Shown: in pieces, positions 11,553 through 23,855 of the stretch
Layout: each line of letters opens with the position of its first letter
How positions within the stretch are numbered: position 1 is the stretch's first letter
Assembly: GCA_010279815.1 (NCBI GenBank)
Contig: QEOQ01000242.1
Coordinates: 24,806-88,805, forward strand
DNA length: 64,000 nucleotides
Origin: Brachionus plicatilis
Taxonomy: Eukaryota; Rotifera; Eurotatoria; Ploima; Brachionidae
Direction: 5' to 3'
Position numbers and translations under genes: made by a program
The notes under the pieces: model-generated
What the model saw: only the letters and a program-made list of their open reading frames with translations
Database searches by the model: none
What the model was told of the DNA's origin: nothing

Positions 11553-12496
11553 TAGGGTTGTTAAACGCACTAAATTTTGAAACATTGAATTTAATTTTTA
11601 AATTTCATAATTAAAAAATGAAACTTCGAAATGCCTACATACTTTTAAATTTCTTACTTGAAAGCAAAATTTAAATCTTTTTATTTTACCAGATTGAAAT
11701 TTAAACTTCAAAAAATTTCTAAAGTCTAATTTTTAAATTTTGAATTATACAAATCATAATATATTTACAAAAATATCAAATCAAACTTCTTTTCAGCAAT
11801 TTTTTATTTTTTTGATTTGAACAAAGGCAACCCGTAGTGAATTAGGTAATCCTGGTTTTCTATCGACGATATCTGACGTTCAACCAGTAAATATTACATC
11901 AATAGATTTTAAATTCGAGTTCAAATATTATGAACCTTAAACATATATTGAACCTTAATTTTTCAGAAAAAAATACAATTTATAAGCCGTTAGATTTTTA
12001 AAGACATTTTTAAAAAAGAAATTCCTATTTTATCTCAAGTATGCGTATTAATTTAATGTGTAACAGCAACCTCAGTACCATCTGAAAACCTTTACAGCAA
12101 TGCAGGTTTAGTTAAAAATGAACAAAAAGAAATCGAATGGAACCGTCTGCTTTAAATACGGCCAATTTTATTATGAAAAGAAATTTTAAATTTTTTTCAT
12201 TTTTCAATACAATTTAATTATTTCAAGTTAGAAATTTTTAAATTATGAATTCCTTTATTTATAAATCGATTTTCTAATGTCGAAATTTTTTTATGCTAAA
12301 TTAATTTCTTCAATTTAATAAACTACACAATAAGAAAATTTGAAATTTCACGGCTTAATTTTTTCAAACTTTACAAAAAATTTTGAAGGTTTTTTTACTC
12401 AATTAGAAAAAAAATATTTTCAAGGTTTGGAAAAAAACTTCAAGTGAAATAATTTTGAAAAAACTTCGAAATAAAAAATTTCGATTAACAACCCTA
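11553..12496 (+). mobile_element. Non-autonomous hAT element, copy 1
   Basis: A 944-bp element starting TAGGGTTGTTAAACGC and ending TTAACAACCCTA; TAGGGT-type ends fit hAT. It is 80-90% alike to 62985-64000. Inside, at about 12000-12165, lies a remnant of the hAT C-terminal dimerisation (hATC) domain, with KKEIPILSQVC, VTATSVPSENL and SNAGLV. It is broken by stops. This is a deletion derivative of an autonomous hAT; its flanking 8-mers do not match, so the insertion is old. Confidence 0.75.
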
Positions 12497-12616
12497 ATAT
12501 AAATACCTATTTAATAATAATCCTGTCCCAAACTATTAAATTGACTTAACGGGGTCCTCCTGTGTCGAAAATTACCACAACCATAATAGGCAAATGAAAA
12601 TTATTGTACATTTTTA

Positions 12617-12887
12617 TATTTTTACATTTTTACATTTTTGAGAGAAAAAAAAATCTCAAAATCAAAAATTTTTTAAAAAATTTTCATTCAAGAAAAGTAA
12701 TAATAAATTCTCAATTACTTAAAAAAGAGTTTTAGAAAAATTTAAATGTAAAAACCAAGGATAATTTTTTGAAAATCTCTTTTTAAGTAATTGAGAATTT
12801 ATTATTACTTTTCTTGAATGAAAATTTTTTTAGATTTTTTGATTTTGAGATTTTTTTTTCTCTCAAAAATGTAAAAATGTAAAATAT
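12617..12887. repeat. Near-perfect long hairpin (MITE-like)
   Basis: Two arms of about 105 bp (12617-12727 and 12778-12887) are almost perfect reverse complements, sharing ACATTTTTGAGAG, AATCTCAAAATCAAAAA, CATTCAAGAAAAGTAATAAT and AATTCTCAATTACTTAAAAA. The loop is about 50 bp. Arm identity above roughly 90% suggests recent origin. No coding capacity; target duplication not determined. If transcribed, it would form a long double-stranded RNA. Confidence 0.8.
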
Positions 12888-13317
12888 CCATTTCGGCAAT
12901 AAGGATCATTATATGACAAAATTTTTCTCTTTTCTTGATATATTCGAAACTAGCCATTGATGTAGTGAGTTAAGAATTTTATTTGAATGAGACAGGTAAA
13001 ACACTCCCCTTTTAAATCAAAATAAAATAAAAGAAATTTTGTTTTTGGAAGGAATAGGAATAGGTTAACAATAATATGTAAACCGATTTTGAAAGAAGAA
13101 AGAGTATTTGCAGTTGTCACCATGAAAATGAAGCATAAATTTCTGGAGAATCAAGATTGTCTCAAAATTATTTAGAAAATTATTTCTATGGCTACGAAAG
13201 AATATTAGTTTAATATTAAATTTAAATTGCTTGATTTTGTGTTGTTTTTTTTGGACTGTTCGTTATTATGTCCTGAAACTATAAACTTTAATTTTAATTA
13301 TCATTAAAATCCAAGCT
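12888..13317. other. Non-coding stretch
   Basis: Nothing recognised between the hairpin and the MITE at 13327. Confidence 0.4.
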
Positions 13318-13326
13318 CAACTGTTG

Positions 13327-13839
13327 GCATGTTGAAGTTTATGATCAAAACTGTATATCAAATTGCTCATTTTATATTTAATAATAAATTTCCTGAAGAT
13401 TTAGGTAGAATTTTATGATATTCTTGATGTAACATTGATTAACATAGTTTGTTACATTAAAATTTCAAAAAAAAAAAATTTTTTAATTAACAGTATGTTC
13501 AAAATTAACTAAAATGATCGATTATTTTTGATTTTTTAGTAAAGTTAATAATGCAAATAAATAAATATTTTTCTTAACATAAAATATTATTTGGTTTTCT
13601 AATCAAAATATCTTTGCGAAGTTAAGTTTTTTGTCATTCGGATTTTGTACTCTTTTAAATTCTAAAAATCGATTATTAATCCATTTATTTTATGATCAAC
13701 TCAAAATTATTTTTTGAGACTGTAGCATTATATGTTAAATCATTACCAATAAAAAAAAATCATTTCGTTAATTTAAGAAATTATTATGCTTACTTTTTAA
13801 TTGAGCATTTGATCATTTGATCATAAACTTCAACATGCC
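13327..13839. mobile_element. MITE family 1, full-length copy
   Basis: A 513-bp element. The left end is GCATGTTGAAGTTTATGATC and the right end GATCATAAACTTCAACATGCC. Flanks carry CAACTGTTG at 13318-13326 and 13840-13848. This is a 9-bp repeat, or 8 bp if the first C belongs to the element. It has no ORF. Same size and ends as 40973-41486. Confidence 0.85.
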
Positions 13840-13848
13840 CAACTGTTG

Positions 13849-14187
13849 CTAAATATTTTATTAAAATTCAATCAAGTAGAATAAATTACATTGGAAATAT
13901 AAAAAATGTCAATGACCGCTATTGTCTTGAATACAAAAAAATATTAAAATTTAAAAATTTCACAATTTAAATAAAATTTTAATGTATTTTTTTTGGTTTT
14001 CCACTGACTAAACTAGCCAAATAGAAATAATTGCTAAAAAGATAATATGAGGCTATAAATGATGCTATTCGAATCAAAGATATAAAAAATTAAAAAAATT
14101 CTTCAAAAAAAATTTATTAATAATTAAAAAGTTAGAAAGTGAAAAGGATGATAGGAGCTCACACATAATTTTCTTGTAAGTAGGAAT
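13849..14187. other. Protease A 3' flank
   Basis: AT-rich. About 110 bp next to the protease A stop codon match the sequence after protease D (from 57580 on), so the duplication includes the 3' UTR. An AATAAA-type signal lies in this shared part. Confidence 0.45.
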
Positions 14188-17100
14188 TTAAGGAAAATTT
14201 AAGGATTTAATTAATCCAATTAGAAAAGCAAAAGCCAGTTTTATATTTAAAAATGATGCTGAATTTATGGAAGTATTGTTTGATCTATTTGATGAAGTTG
14301 GTGATGATGATAAGCTTGATGATGGACTTGATGAAATTCCATTAGAATTCGGCTCAGTAGTGGAATCTTGACTTTCTACTGTGACTCCAGTTAAGGTAAA
14401 AGATGTTCCATTTACAATTGTTCCATTGCTATAAAATGTTGTTTTTACACAACTTATATCTTCTGAAGCTAAATTTTGGTCACATTCTGATATTATTCTT
14501 ACACCGTTTTCTATCATTATTTGTCTAGCTAAATTTTAAAAATTAAAAAAAGAAATAATAACTAAGAGGATTTATCTAATATTATACCAAATGATTTGAT
14601 TTTAGAATTTTCAAAAGAATATTTAATAGTTGATGGAAGAGTCGAAATAAGCTCTTGCTTATTTTCTCCAATCTTTTTAGTAATTGAGGATATTTCGGTT
14701 GAAATAAAGTTTAAGCCGGTTCCACTTTCTCTTTTTACTATTATAAAAAGATCATAACTACCATTAGAAATCCTTTGTAAATAAATTGAAAATTTTTAAA
14801 AAATAAATTGATTAATTTTTATTTACTCTTTAAGCCGAAATTCAGTTGATGAGCCCAAGATTTGGCGAAATTTTTCATACAGTGGTTCTAAATTTTGATC
14901 AATTGTAGATTGACGGAGGTGATCAGGCACTAGGCGAGAAGATGATTCAGAATCATTTATTTGAAAAAATTCACTGAATTCGAAGATTGTTAAGTTTTCC
15001 AAAGAAAAATCTGTTGTTTTTGATGAAGGTGATGATGAAGATGACGATGAAGATGATATAGAGAAAAAAGAAGAAGAAAAAGATGTCTTTTCTGATATCC
15101 AATTGATAAAAAAACTAGTTTTTGTATAAACGCCACCATCACCACAACCAAATCCCCAACTCGTGATTCCTGCTAATTGCCAGTTTTCTCCTACTTTTAC
15201 AACCAATGGACCTCCTGAATCTCCTTGACAAGTATCTTTTCCTTGACCATTTTCACCAGCGCATATTGAATTTGTGGTATTTATCAACAAGTTATTTGAT
15301 TGAAAATATTTTAGTCTACAGTCAGATTCGCTCAAAATTGGCATTTCTACTTCCATTAGGATAATTGAAGAAAATCCTCCTGAAGATAAGGTACCCCAAC
15401 CAGTAGCCCATGCCATTTGATTAGAAAAATCAAAATTTTCAATTGGAAGACAAATGGGCAAAATTTGATCTGTGTAACCAACGGGTGTCTAAATTTTTTA
15501 AATCATTAAAATATTTAAGAAAAAAGCAATATTCAATTTTAAACTTAGCACTGTGAATTACAATTAAAAAATAAGACAAACAACTTTTTAATATATTTTC
15601 ATTATATCGAATTGAAATTAAATAAAACAGCCAAATTAAAATTCATTTACAAGATCTAAAATTGATTATATATTATTTCAATTACAAAAAATATAAAAGT
15701 ATATCGAATCTTCTTCCTTAATTGATCTTTAATAGATTTTTGTAAAATTTTTATTTAGCACAAAGATGTGATTCCTGAAACAACCAAATTTTAAAATAAA
15801 AATTAAAAAAAAAATTACTTTAATAAAAATATTTCATTGTAAATTTTAAAAGATAATATTATTAATTATCTTAGTAATATTCATGTCACTTTTTTTAAGT
15901 GGGCGATGAACGATTTGAATAACTAATTTTAGATTTTGGCGATTTATGATAAAGATTTAATAAATGTATTTTGAAGATTAGTTTAGAAGATTTGGGATTT
16001 GTTTTTGTTTGTAAATACCTTTGAACCCTTTTAAAAAAAAGAAATTGTCTTTTAATAAAAAGAAAAATAAAGTATAAGCATTTAAAATGAAACAAGAAAC
16101 ATCATAACCAGTGAATTTAGTGAAAATTTAATTCTATTACAAAAAATTACCTTTTTTTACAGTTTATAACATTATTCTGTGTTATGTAATAAAATGTAAA
16201 ATTATAAGTTGAAAAAATGTTAAAAATAATCAAATTTTTGTTCGAAAAATTTGACTTTTTTGGCCGTCAGCATTTTTGTTAAGTTTTACTTAAATTAACG
16301 TAATATTACGTAATTTTCGATCATTTTACGTAAGCTCACATTTTATTACATTCTAATTTTGATGTAATTTTATGTAATTTTACATTTTTTGATTTAAAAT
16401 TACGTGAGATGATGTAAATTAACCTTTCTGCGGTTTAAAGTAAAACTCTGTAATTAAAGATTAAACAAATTATGTTAAATAAAGTTAAGTCATTTATTAT
16501 CAAAAAATTTATAAAAAAGACCTTTTTATTTAAATCAAAAACTACAAATTTTGATTTGAAATTTACGTTTGATCATGAACTTCAATTTGCCCTTTTTTCA
16601 TACAATCCAAAAATTAGTTATGTAAATTGTATCATATCATAATTGATGAATTTAATGTATCGCCTAAATAAATATTCTTCAAAAAATGGATAAGAAAAAT
16701 AAATCGATATCTTTTAGATATAAAAGCAGGTAAATATTGGTAAATAAGATTTTATAAATAAATAATTAGATTATTTTATTTTAAACAAAATCTGATAAGA
16801 TCATATGGTTTTATTTTTATAAATACTAATTTGTAAATTTTATTCCCTTATGAATGAGCCTAATTTAAAGAAATATTTATGAACTTTTTTTAAATAAGAT
16901 TTATCAATATATTTAGAAAAATTATAAAATTTTGTGATGACCATAAACCTTTTTACTTTATTTTAATTTCAAGAGAAATTCAAGATTAGATGCTGAACTT
17001 GATCAATTCTTAAAAGAAAATGGTATTTATTTATTATTTTCTACCTCACTTTTCTACACAGACCTTGTATTTAGTGTGGGTGACATTCTAAAATTTCATA

Positions 17101-19991
17101 CAAAACTTCCAAATACAAAAAAAAAAATTTTAACGTCCTCAGATCCAAAACTTGTTCTTGAGATGAAATAAAGTGAAAAAACTTTTGTGTCACCTACTGC
17201 GAAAGTCTGCATAATCTGTGCCAATTAAATGCGTTTTATTCTCAAAGCTATTTAGTTATTTATTAAGATTATCAATACAATAATAAAATAATACTCAATA
17301 CACATAGAATAATTTTCTTTGATTAAGTTTTTATTTTAAAAACCTTTTATTTTTATGAAATGTACCAACTAATTAAAATTAACTCATTTTTATTTAAAAA
17401 AGGTCATAATAAAATATTTTTCTCTTAATAAATTATTAATTCAAATTTATAATATTCATCGATTTCTAGAGTATACAAACCTTTTGAAGGGGATAAATTG
17501 AAAATTACGCCTGTTTAAATGCGATTTTCATTTTATTTAATCGCGTTTAAACGCAAAAAGAGCGTGACGTTTTTAAATGGAAAAAATTTGCCAAAGAACG
17601 TATAGACCAACGCGTTTTAATTTATTTTCAGATGAGTTTAAACAAGTTGGTATGACGCATTTTTTTTTAAACATTTGTATAATTGATTTAAAAAAAATAA
17701 AAATAAATCAAATACTTAGATCAATTTTTATTAAATTTTTTGTAAAAAATTAATAATAAAATGTTGAAATTAAATGTGAATTAAACCATGGAAGAAATTT
17801 TACAGTTAAATTAGATAAAAAGACTTGACTAGTTTGTCCATAAAAACATTTTTATACTTTTTTTTGCTCTATTATTTTGAAATAAATTAGCTTAAGACCA
17901 ATCATGCATATTGCAATTCGAACTATGGAAAATCGAGATTTTGGCAAAATAAACCAATTCAAGTTATTCAGAATTCTTGGTTATCTATAAAACGTTTTAG
18001 GACATAAAATAAAAAATAAAATTCCTGGAATACCACAAAATGTGCGAATTTAATGATGCTTCAATTAAGATGTCCTGTAATGGTTTTGAGTTTTTATTCC
18101 AACAATAAAATTCTTTTTGTTTAATTAAAAATATGTAAATTTGAATTTTTCGGTGGCTGGAAGAAAAATTTTAAATCAAAAAATAAACTAATTAAAAAAT
18201 AAAAAAAATTAATGCACTTGTACTTGAATTCGAGAAAAATATTTGTCTAATTTTTTTTTTACAAAAATAATGTTTTTTTATAATTTTATATTTTAATATT
18301 TATTTTTTTTATCGCAGAATCTGGCGTAATTTTTTAAATACATAACAATAATAATAAATCAATAAATATGAAGTAGTCGTTAATGGTACAATTTAAATAC
18401 ATTTAATTTTTTAATAAATTTTTTAAAAAATAAAATTTATTAAATAATTGAAACCATTAAACGTCGCATGAAAATGTGTGTTTTTTTCCTCACAACTATT
18501 GAAAAGTGTATATATTATAGGAGAAAAAAAAAACTTTTATATTTTTGGTGATGTTTTTTATTTATCAAATTCAATTGATAAAAAAAAATTTAAGAATTAT
18601 GATAGTGATTTGAAAATATCTCATAGTGCAGAATTAAAAAAAAAGCAAATGATAAATTTATTAATTAAAAATTGAAAAAAAACTAATTATGATTTATTTA
18701 GTTTATAAAAAACAATTTTATATTTTTTCTGTAATTTTACTATTAGCAAAAGCATTTTAAAAATTAAAAGTAACATTTATAAAATAAATTGATTTTATTT
18801 TAATTAATTTTTTGAGAATAGATACACAATTGCATAACTAAATATTTTCCGAAAAACTTTTCTTAATATATAGTATAGTATTTCATTAATGGACGAAGAA
18901 TTAAATTGATTTTTTTAATTAAAACAACTTTTTAATTAAAAAAACTTTTTAAATTATAATTTAATATTAAAATCTGGTTAATATTTCCAAAAAATTTTCA
19001 TTCTTTAAAGACATTCCAATCTTAAAGCTTGCTCAAAAATTTACCATTTTATTAATTTGTTTTTAATTTTTTTATATAAAAGCTAAATATTGTATAAATA
19101 AAAAATTAAACTAATAATTTATAAAAAAATTGAATCTACTAAATATTTTTGTTCGCAATATTTTTCTGTCTTTTCCGTTTTGATTCCTTTTTGCTTGTGG
19201 TTTTTATTAAAACAAATAATAAGTTAATAATAAAGGAAAATAAATTGATACTTGTCTTAAGGAAAATAAAGAAAAAAATTGAATCACATTTAAAAATTAT
19301 AAGGCTAAAAAAATTTATTTAATCTTAATAAAATTGTACTTGGCTTAAACATTAATTTTAAATGTATGATTTAATTTTTTAATCGAAAGTTATTCCATTA
19401 TCAAATTTGATAGTTGTTTAGATTTATTTTTCATAATAGTTGAAAATCTGATAGAGTATTTTGTATACTTACACTTAATTTCATTAAGGCAATGTCGTTT
19501 TCTTCAGTTTTATTATCATATGATGGGTGAATAATAAATTCAGACACAGTTCTTGAGGTGGAATGATCTTCTGGATTTAAGCGATTATGAACACCTAGTC
19601 TTATTGTAAAAGACGATGGATTGTTCAATGGATCAATACAATGAGCAGCAGTAATTACCCATTCTGTATTTATTAAAGAGCCTCCACATGTAAATAAACC
19701 TAAATATTCTAAAGAAACTTGCCATCCCCAATCTTCTGGAACTGCTTGTTGACCACCTACAATTTTATTCAGTCTTTCTCCTCTAATTTCATTTATTCTT
19801 CTGCCACATTCAGGAGAATTAAAAGTTGAAACGTCCTTTGCTGAATTAGTATTCAATCCAAAAGATACCTGGGAATAATATTAAAAATATTTTAGATAAA
19901 ATTAGATTTAATTCGATTGTGTTACCTGTATCAATAAAAAAAAGGAAAATAAAATTTCAAAATGAATTCTCTCTATTACTGCTTTCTTCAT
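14188..19991 (-). CDS. Serine protease A: secreted trypsin-like, Ser-rich and hydrophobic C-tail
   Basis: Five exons: 19991-19926 (signal peptide MKKAVIERIHFEILFSFFLL), 19868-19473, 15488-14827, 14772-14588 and 14528-14188. All have GT-AG borders and matching phases, giving about 549 residues. The zymogen cleavage site is NK|IVGG. The triad is His in TAAHC, Asp in ENDIAL and Ser in GDSGGP. Position 189 (chymotrypsin numbering) is Asp in GKDTCQGDSGG, so cleavage after Lys/Arg is predicted. After the catalytic domain come a poly-Ser linker coded by a TCN repeat and a conserved segment of unknown fold (NGSYDLFIIVKRES ... VKTTFYSNGTIVNGTS). The C-terminal hydrophobic tail (FLNIKLAFAFLIGLIKSLNF) suits a GPI anchor or membrane attachment. 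A TATAAAT box lies about 40 bp before the ATG. Intron 1 is 57 bp and intron 2 is 3984 bp. No disabling change seen. Confidence 0.85.
15489..19472 (-). other. Large intron 2 of protease A
   Basis: 3984 bp between the IVGG/His/Asp exon and the Ser exon; the same intron is about 60 bp in copy C and about 330 bp in copy D. It holds a TTACGTAA-rich patch (16290-16440) and the right half of a MITE family 1 copy ending at about 16600. Segments at 15490-15780, 16600-17080 and 17820-18180 have diverged counterparts at 26040-26690, 36990-37330 and 44160-44530. No gene recognised inside; small open frames here (such as 18478-18675) have random composition. Confidence 0.6.
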
Positions 19992-20030
19992 ATTAATGAA
20001 TCAAAATGCTTCTTACATTTTTTAAGATCA

Positions 20031-20037
20031 ATTTATA
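20031..20037 (-). promoter_or_regulatory. TATA box of protease A
   Basis: TATAAAT on the minus strand, about 40 bp upstream of the ATG at 19991. Protease C has TATAAATA at a similar distance, which supports both. Confidence 0.55.
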
Positions 20038-20044
20038 CTTTTAA

Positions 20045-20562
20045 ATTCAATTTCTCGCTTCATTTGATTTATTTTTAATTGTTTTTTATACTTGTACATT
20101 TTTCAGTTTGTGCGTGATTTATTTCTTTAGATAAATTATTAAATAATATCTGAATTTAAATTATTTGTTAATTGAAAATGATTGCTTAAAAATGCTTAAA
20201 AATTATGAAAAGAAATTTTCGATTCCAAATGATTATGTCTTATTAGATTGTAAAATTTGCATTTTAAAAATGAATGAATTAAAAATTAAATTATGTACTC
20301 TTTCTTTTAGACCATGACTACTTATTGTATAAACTGATAAATAAAAATAACAACTTTCAAGCACTCGAATTCCGTCACAAGAACCATTTTAATTGTTAAA
20401 CCTATAAGACGGATCCGGATTTCGGGTACTTAAAAGACAGATTATCTTTGCTTGGATTAGAGTCCTAAAAGACAGATCCGGATAAAAAATAAATCTTTTA
20501 TATAAAATTTAATAAAACAAATTGTGGCTGATAAAAATAAATTGACTTACTTATATAAAGAG
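20045..20562. other. Non-coding stretch
   Basis: AT-rich. At 20400-20490 a short GGATCCGGAT-containing unit (AAGACGGATCCGGAT / AAGACAGATCCGGAT) occurs twice. No gene seen. Confidence 0.35.
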
Positions 20563-21011
20563 TAGTGTTGGGAATCGGCTAGAGTCGACTAAATTTTTTT
20601 CAAAGTCGAGTCGAATCGACTCCGTTAATTTTTAAGTCGACTCGACTCGACTTCAAAAAAATATTTTCTTTTAAATTTAATTTTTTTTAACCAAAAAATT
20701 TTTTTTGTTTTCTGCTTTTTTTTAAATATTTTATCTATTCAACTATCGAATTCTAATATTAATTATTTAACTTAATTGTTTTTTAAAATTTACATTGATC
20801 TTTTTCCATTGAGGATCGATCCAGGACCCTATTGCCGAGAAAAATTAAACAACCACTTAGCTAAATCGACTTTGCAGTTTCTTTGTTATTTATGTAGAAA
20901 AATACAACTTATAACTTTTCTTCTCAATTTAATTTTTAAAAAAATATTTTCGAGTCGACTGGAAAAAGAAGCTTAGTCGAGTCGACTCGGGACAAAATAT
21001 GCCCAACACTA
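20563..21011. mobile_element. Non-autonomous hAT with 8-bp target duplication
   Basis: A 449-bp element with ends TAGTGTTGGG ... CCCAACACTA. The flanks are ATAAAGAG (20555-20562) and ATATAGAG (21012-21019), matching at 7 of 8 positions. Arrays of the palindrome GTCGACTC / GAGTCGAC lie just inside both ends (20583-20655 and 20950-20990). Such repeats are typical sub-terminal transposase binding sites. The open frame at 20776-20976 is not a recognised protein. Confidence 0.8.
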
Positions 21012-21019
21012 ATATAGAG

Positions 21020-22744
21020 GGTGTTTAAAATTTAAAGAAAATCTTTAACTAAAGTACAGATTCAGTTATATTTTTTTTGAGATTTATATTACATTTTCTC
21101 TAGAATACATTTCGAACAGAAATCCTGAATGAAAAAGATGGATATTTCTTGAAGATCACCTAAAAGCTTCAAAGATAAATTCCATATGCTTTAAAATTGC
21201 AAATCTTGTGTTATTTAAAACATTTAATAATAGCACAGATAAAGTTTAAAAAAATCTTTGAGAATGGACACTTTAAGAACCTCATTAATATTACGGGGAC
21301 TGCATTAATATATTGCCAAATGAGATATTAAAAAACCAGATTCTGGAAAATATCCTTTCTATTAATAAAAATTATTAATTGAAAATATAAAAAAATCTAA
21401 GTTTTTTTGTGTTTTCTTGATTTTTTATTTTCATAAAAAAAAATATTTTATTTGATATCAGACAGTCCATATTTTTTAGTAGAATAAGAAACTGAGACTA
21501 AAGAATAAAAAAGTGAATAAATATTTTAACTTAGTTCCTTAAATCATAGAACTACTGTACTGATTTGATGCTAGGGATTTGGTAATTTCACTTAGTTATT
21601 CTAAAACGAAAAATTACATATAAAAATGCCCTTTATAGGCAATTTTAACTTCTTTTAGTTAATTAAAAAAAAATACATAAATCTATGTAAAAAACGAATT
21701 TCGAAAAGGCAAAATTTAGTTATATTTGGAAAATTCTGATAAAAATGTGGAAAAATTTGGAAAAAGTTTATAATCTGAATTAAAGGTTATAATTATGTAT
21801 TAAAACAATTAAATAATTAGCTTTTCTATAAAGACATTAAAATTTGTTTTTTTTTTAATTGAATTTATTTCTTTAACTTAAAAACTTTCCCGTAATTTTA
21901 AATTTCAATTAACTTTTTATAAGATAAAGTTGAAAAATAAAAAAAAAATATGAGTAGAACCTTAAAAAATAATATATTTAATATTTTGAATGAATAGTTT
22001 TTTATTTTTTTTAGCTTTTAAAGCCGAAGGATTATTATTTAATGAATTTTTAGCTTATTCAAAAGTTTCTTCATTTTCTTCATTAGCATGGCGATTCAAA
22101 AAATATATTTTTTCATCCATGGTTGAATATTAGCTTAATAAATTAAATGAAATAAATCTTTAATTTCCAAGTATTTGTCAGCATTGTGAAGTTTCATTCA
22201 AAAAGTTCAGTTCAAAATCTTAAATTCGTATATATTTTGAATGGAATGAAGTGATAAAATAAAAATTTAGCACATGATGTAATAAAAATTAAATTAATTA
22301 AATTTATTAAAAATAAAGCATTAAAATCATCTTTTTTTTTAACACATTTTTTCCAAAATTTTCCCTATTTTACTGAGTTTTATCGTTTCAAATTTCGTTT
22401 TTTGAGTACGTAAAAATCGATGATTTTTTCTTTTAATTTTTTATCTTCATGAAAAAAGTTAAAACTGAAATTTTTTGGTATCTTTGTTTTTACGTGATTT
22501 TTCGTAATTTAACCTTTTGTATATGTAACGTGAATTAGCGAAAACCCTTGTATCATTTCTTATAAAAATTTAAGTTAATTTAATATTTTTATTATTTGAA
22601 TTTCTATCCAAATTGACCAATATCCTTTTTTAAAAAAAGCAGCCTTATAAAAATTCAATTGAAGCTTAGTTTAAATTAAATTAAAAATTAAAAATAAAAA
22701 AAAAATTTTATTTAAAAATTAAAAAAAAAAAAAAAATTTTATTT
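21020..22744. other. Non-coding AT-rich stretch
   Basis: No coding region or clear element ends. At 22390-22540, ACGTAAAAATCG and TTACGTGATTTTTCGTAA can pair, like the ACGTAA-rich patch in protease A intron 2; this may be another small palindromic repeat. Confidence 0.35.
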
Positions 22745-22972
22745 TCTAGTCAAGTCATTTGACTTGACTTTAAAAAAAAAGAATTAAAGTCAAGTCAAAT
22801 GACTTGACTTTAAAAAAAAAAATTAAAGTCAAGTCAAATGACTTGACTTTAAAAAAAAAAATTAAAGTCAAGTCAAATGACTTGACTTCCGAAAATTTCA
22901 AAGTCAAGTCAGTGACTTGACTTTGAAAAGACTTTAAAATGACTTTTTTTTTTGACTTTTGCCCAAGTCTGA
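22745..22972. repeat. Tandem array of AAGTCAAGTCATTTGACTT palindromes
   Basis: A palindrome built on AGTCAAGTCAAATGACTTGACT is repeated about four times, 45-48 bp apart, joined by T(A)nTTAA. A shorter version without the central AT follows. The right edge is GACTTTTGCCCAAGTCTGAG, identical to the end of the hAT MITE at 26313-26415. The array therefore looks like an expanded inner part of that MITE family whose left end is lost. Confidence 0.8.
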
Positions 22973-23287
22973 GGTAGATGAATGGTTACTTTTCATCTTT
23001 TTTCTAAAATTTTTTAAAATTCCAACTTTGAATTACGCTGGGACACGCTTGAGATTTTTCCATTTTATGACCAGCTTTTAAATCAAATGGCAACGCTAAA
23101 AATTCAAAACCAAGAGCCTAAAGTCAAATTTGCAATTGTGCTTTATCAAAATTAATTTTGTCTATATTAAATTTTTTAATAGTGAGATAAACAAATAAAA
23201 TAAACAGTTAATTGGTATTAATACAATTATACTAGTTAATATAATTAATAAAGTCATAAATTATTTTTCTTAATAATTATTTTTCCG

Positions 23288-23680
23288 GTTTTGTGAATTT
23301 CAAATACAAATTTAACAAAAATTCTTCATTTTTTGATTTTTTAAAATTTAAATTAAATGAAAAATACTAGAAATTATATTGCAATAAAGTGTAACATACT
23401 TTGTAACACCTTTTTTACAAAAATGAAATTTTTACGGTAAAAATTTTTTTCTTTTTTTTTTAGTAAATCAAATAAATAATCTATTTAAATCTTATTAATT
23501 CTTTGTTTTTTACAAAAATAAAATTATTTTAAGTAAAAAAGGCGCAACAAAGTATGTAGCACTTTGTTGCAGCATTTTTTCTAATATTTTTTATTAACTT
23601 ATTATAAATTTTAATTTATTAAATAATGAAGAATTTTTGTTCAATTTGTATTTGAAATTCACAATACCAATTTTCCTAAC
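23288..23680. repeat. Element with 40-bp inverted ends
   Basis: The left end TTGTGAATTTCAAATACAAA with AACAAAAATTCTTCATT (23295-23335) is matched in reverse at 23625-23668 (AATGAAGAATTTTTGTT ... GAAATTCACAA). Inner parts, including GCAACAAAGTATG and TAGCACTTTGTTGCAGC, recur at 58722-58790, 58960-59040 and, weakly, 1450-1740. It is a non-autonomous DNA element family present at least three times in this window. Confidence 0.6.
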
Positions 23681-23855
23681 AAACATTATTTATGTTCGAA
23701 ATTCAAAATATTATTTATTAAATATTGAATTAAAAAGACTTGAACCAGAAGAAAGTGACAATGAAGATGAAAGTGACCAAGATGAAGATAATATTAAAGC
23801 TTCCAAAAAAACGAAAAAGAAAAATAATTTCATAGGCATTTCAAAAGCAATTTGA
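23637..23855 (+). CDS. Small acidic/basic ORF, unknown
   Basis: The first third lies in the inverted end of the repeat. The rest reads LKRLEPEESDNEDESDQDED followed by a Lys-rich stretch. Such acidic-basic low-complexity stretches occur near the start of many transposases and nuclear proteins. No family and no upstream context; may be part of a lost element. Confidence 0.25.
   Translation: MFNLYLKFTIPIFLTNIIYVRNSKYYLLNIELKRLEPEESDNEDESDQDEDNIKASKKTKKKNNFIGISKAI

Noticed and set aside
18478..18675. Plus-strand frame within protease A intron 2
   Set aside because: Low-complexity Lys/Asn/Phe composition and no splice or family support.
20776..20976. 66-codon frame as a gene
   Set aside because: Lies wholly within a non-autonomous hAT element with no family match.
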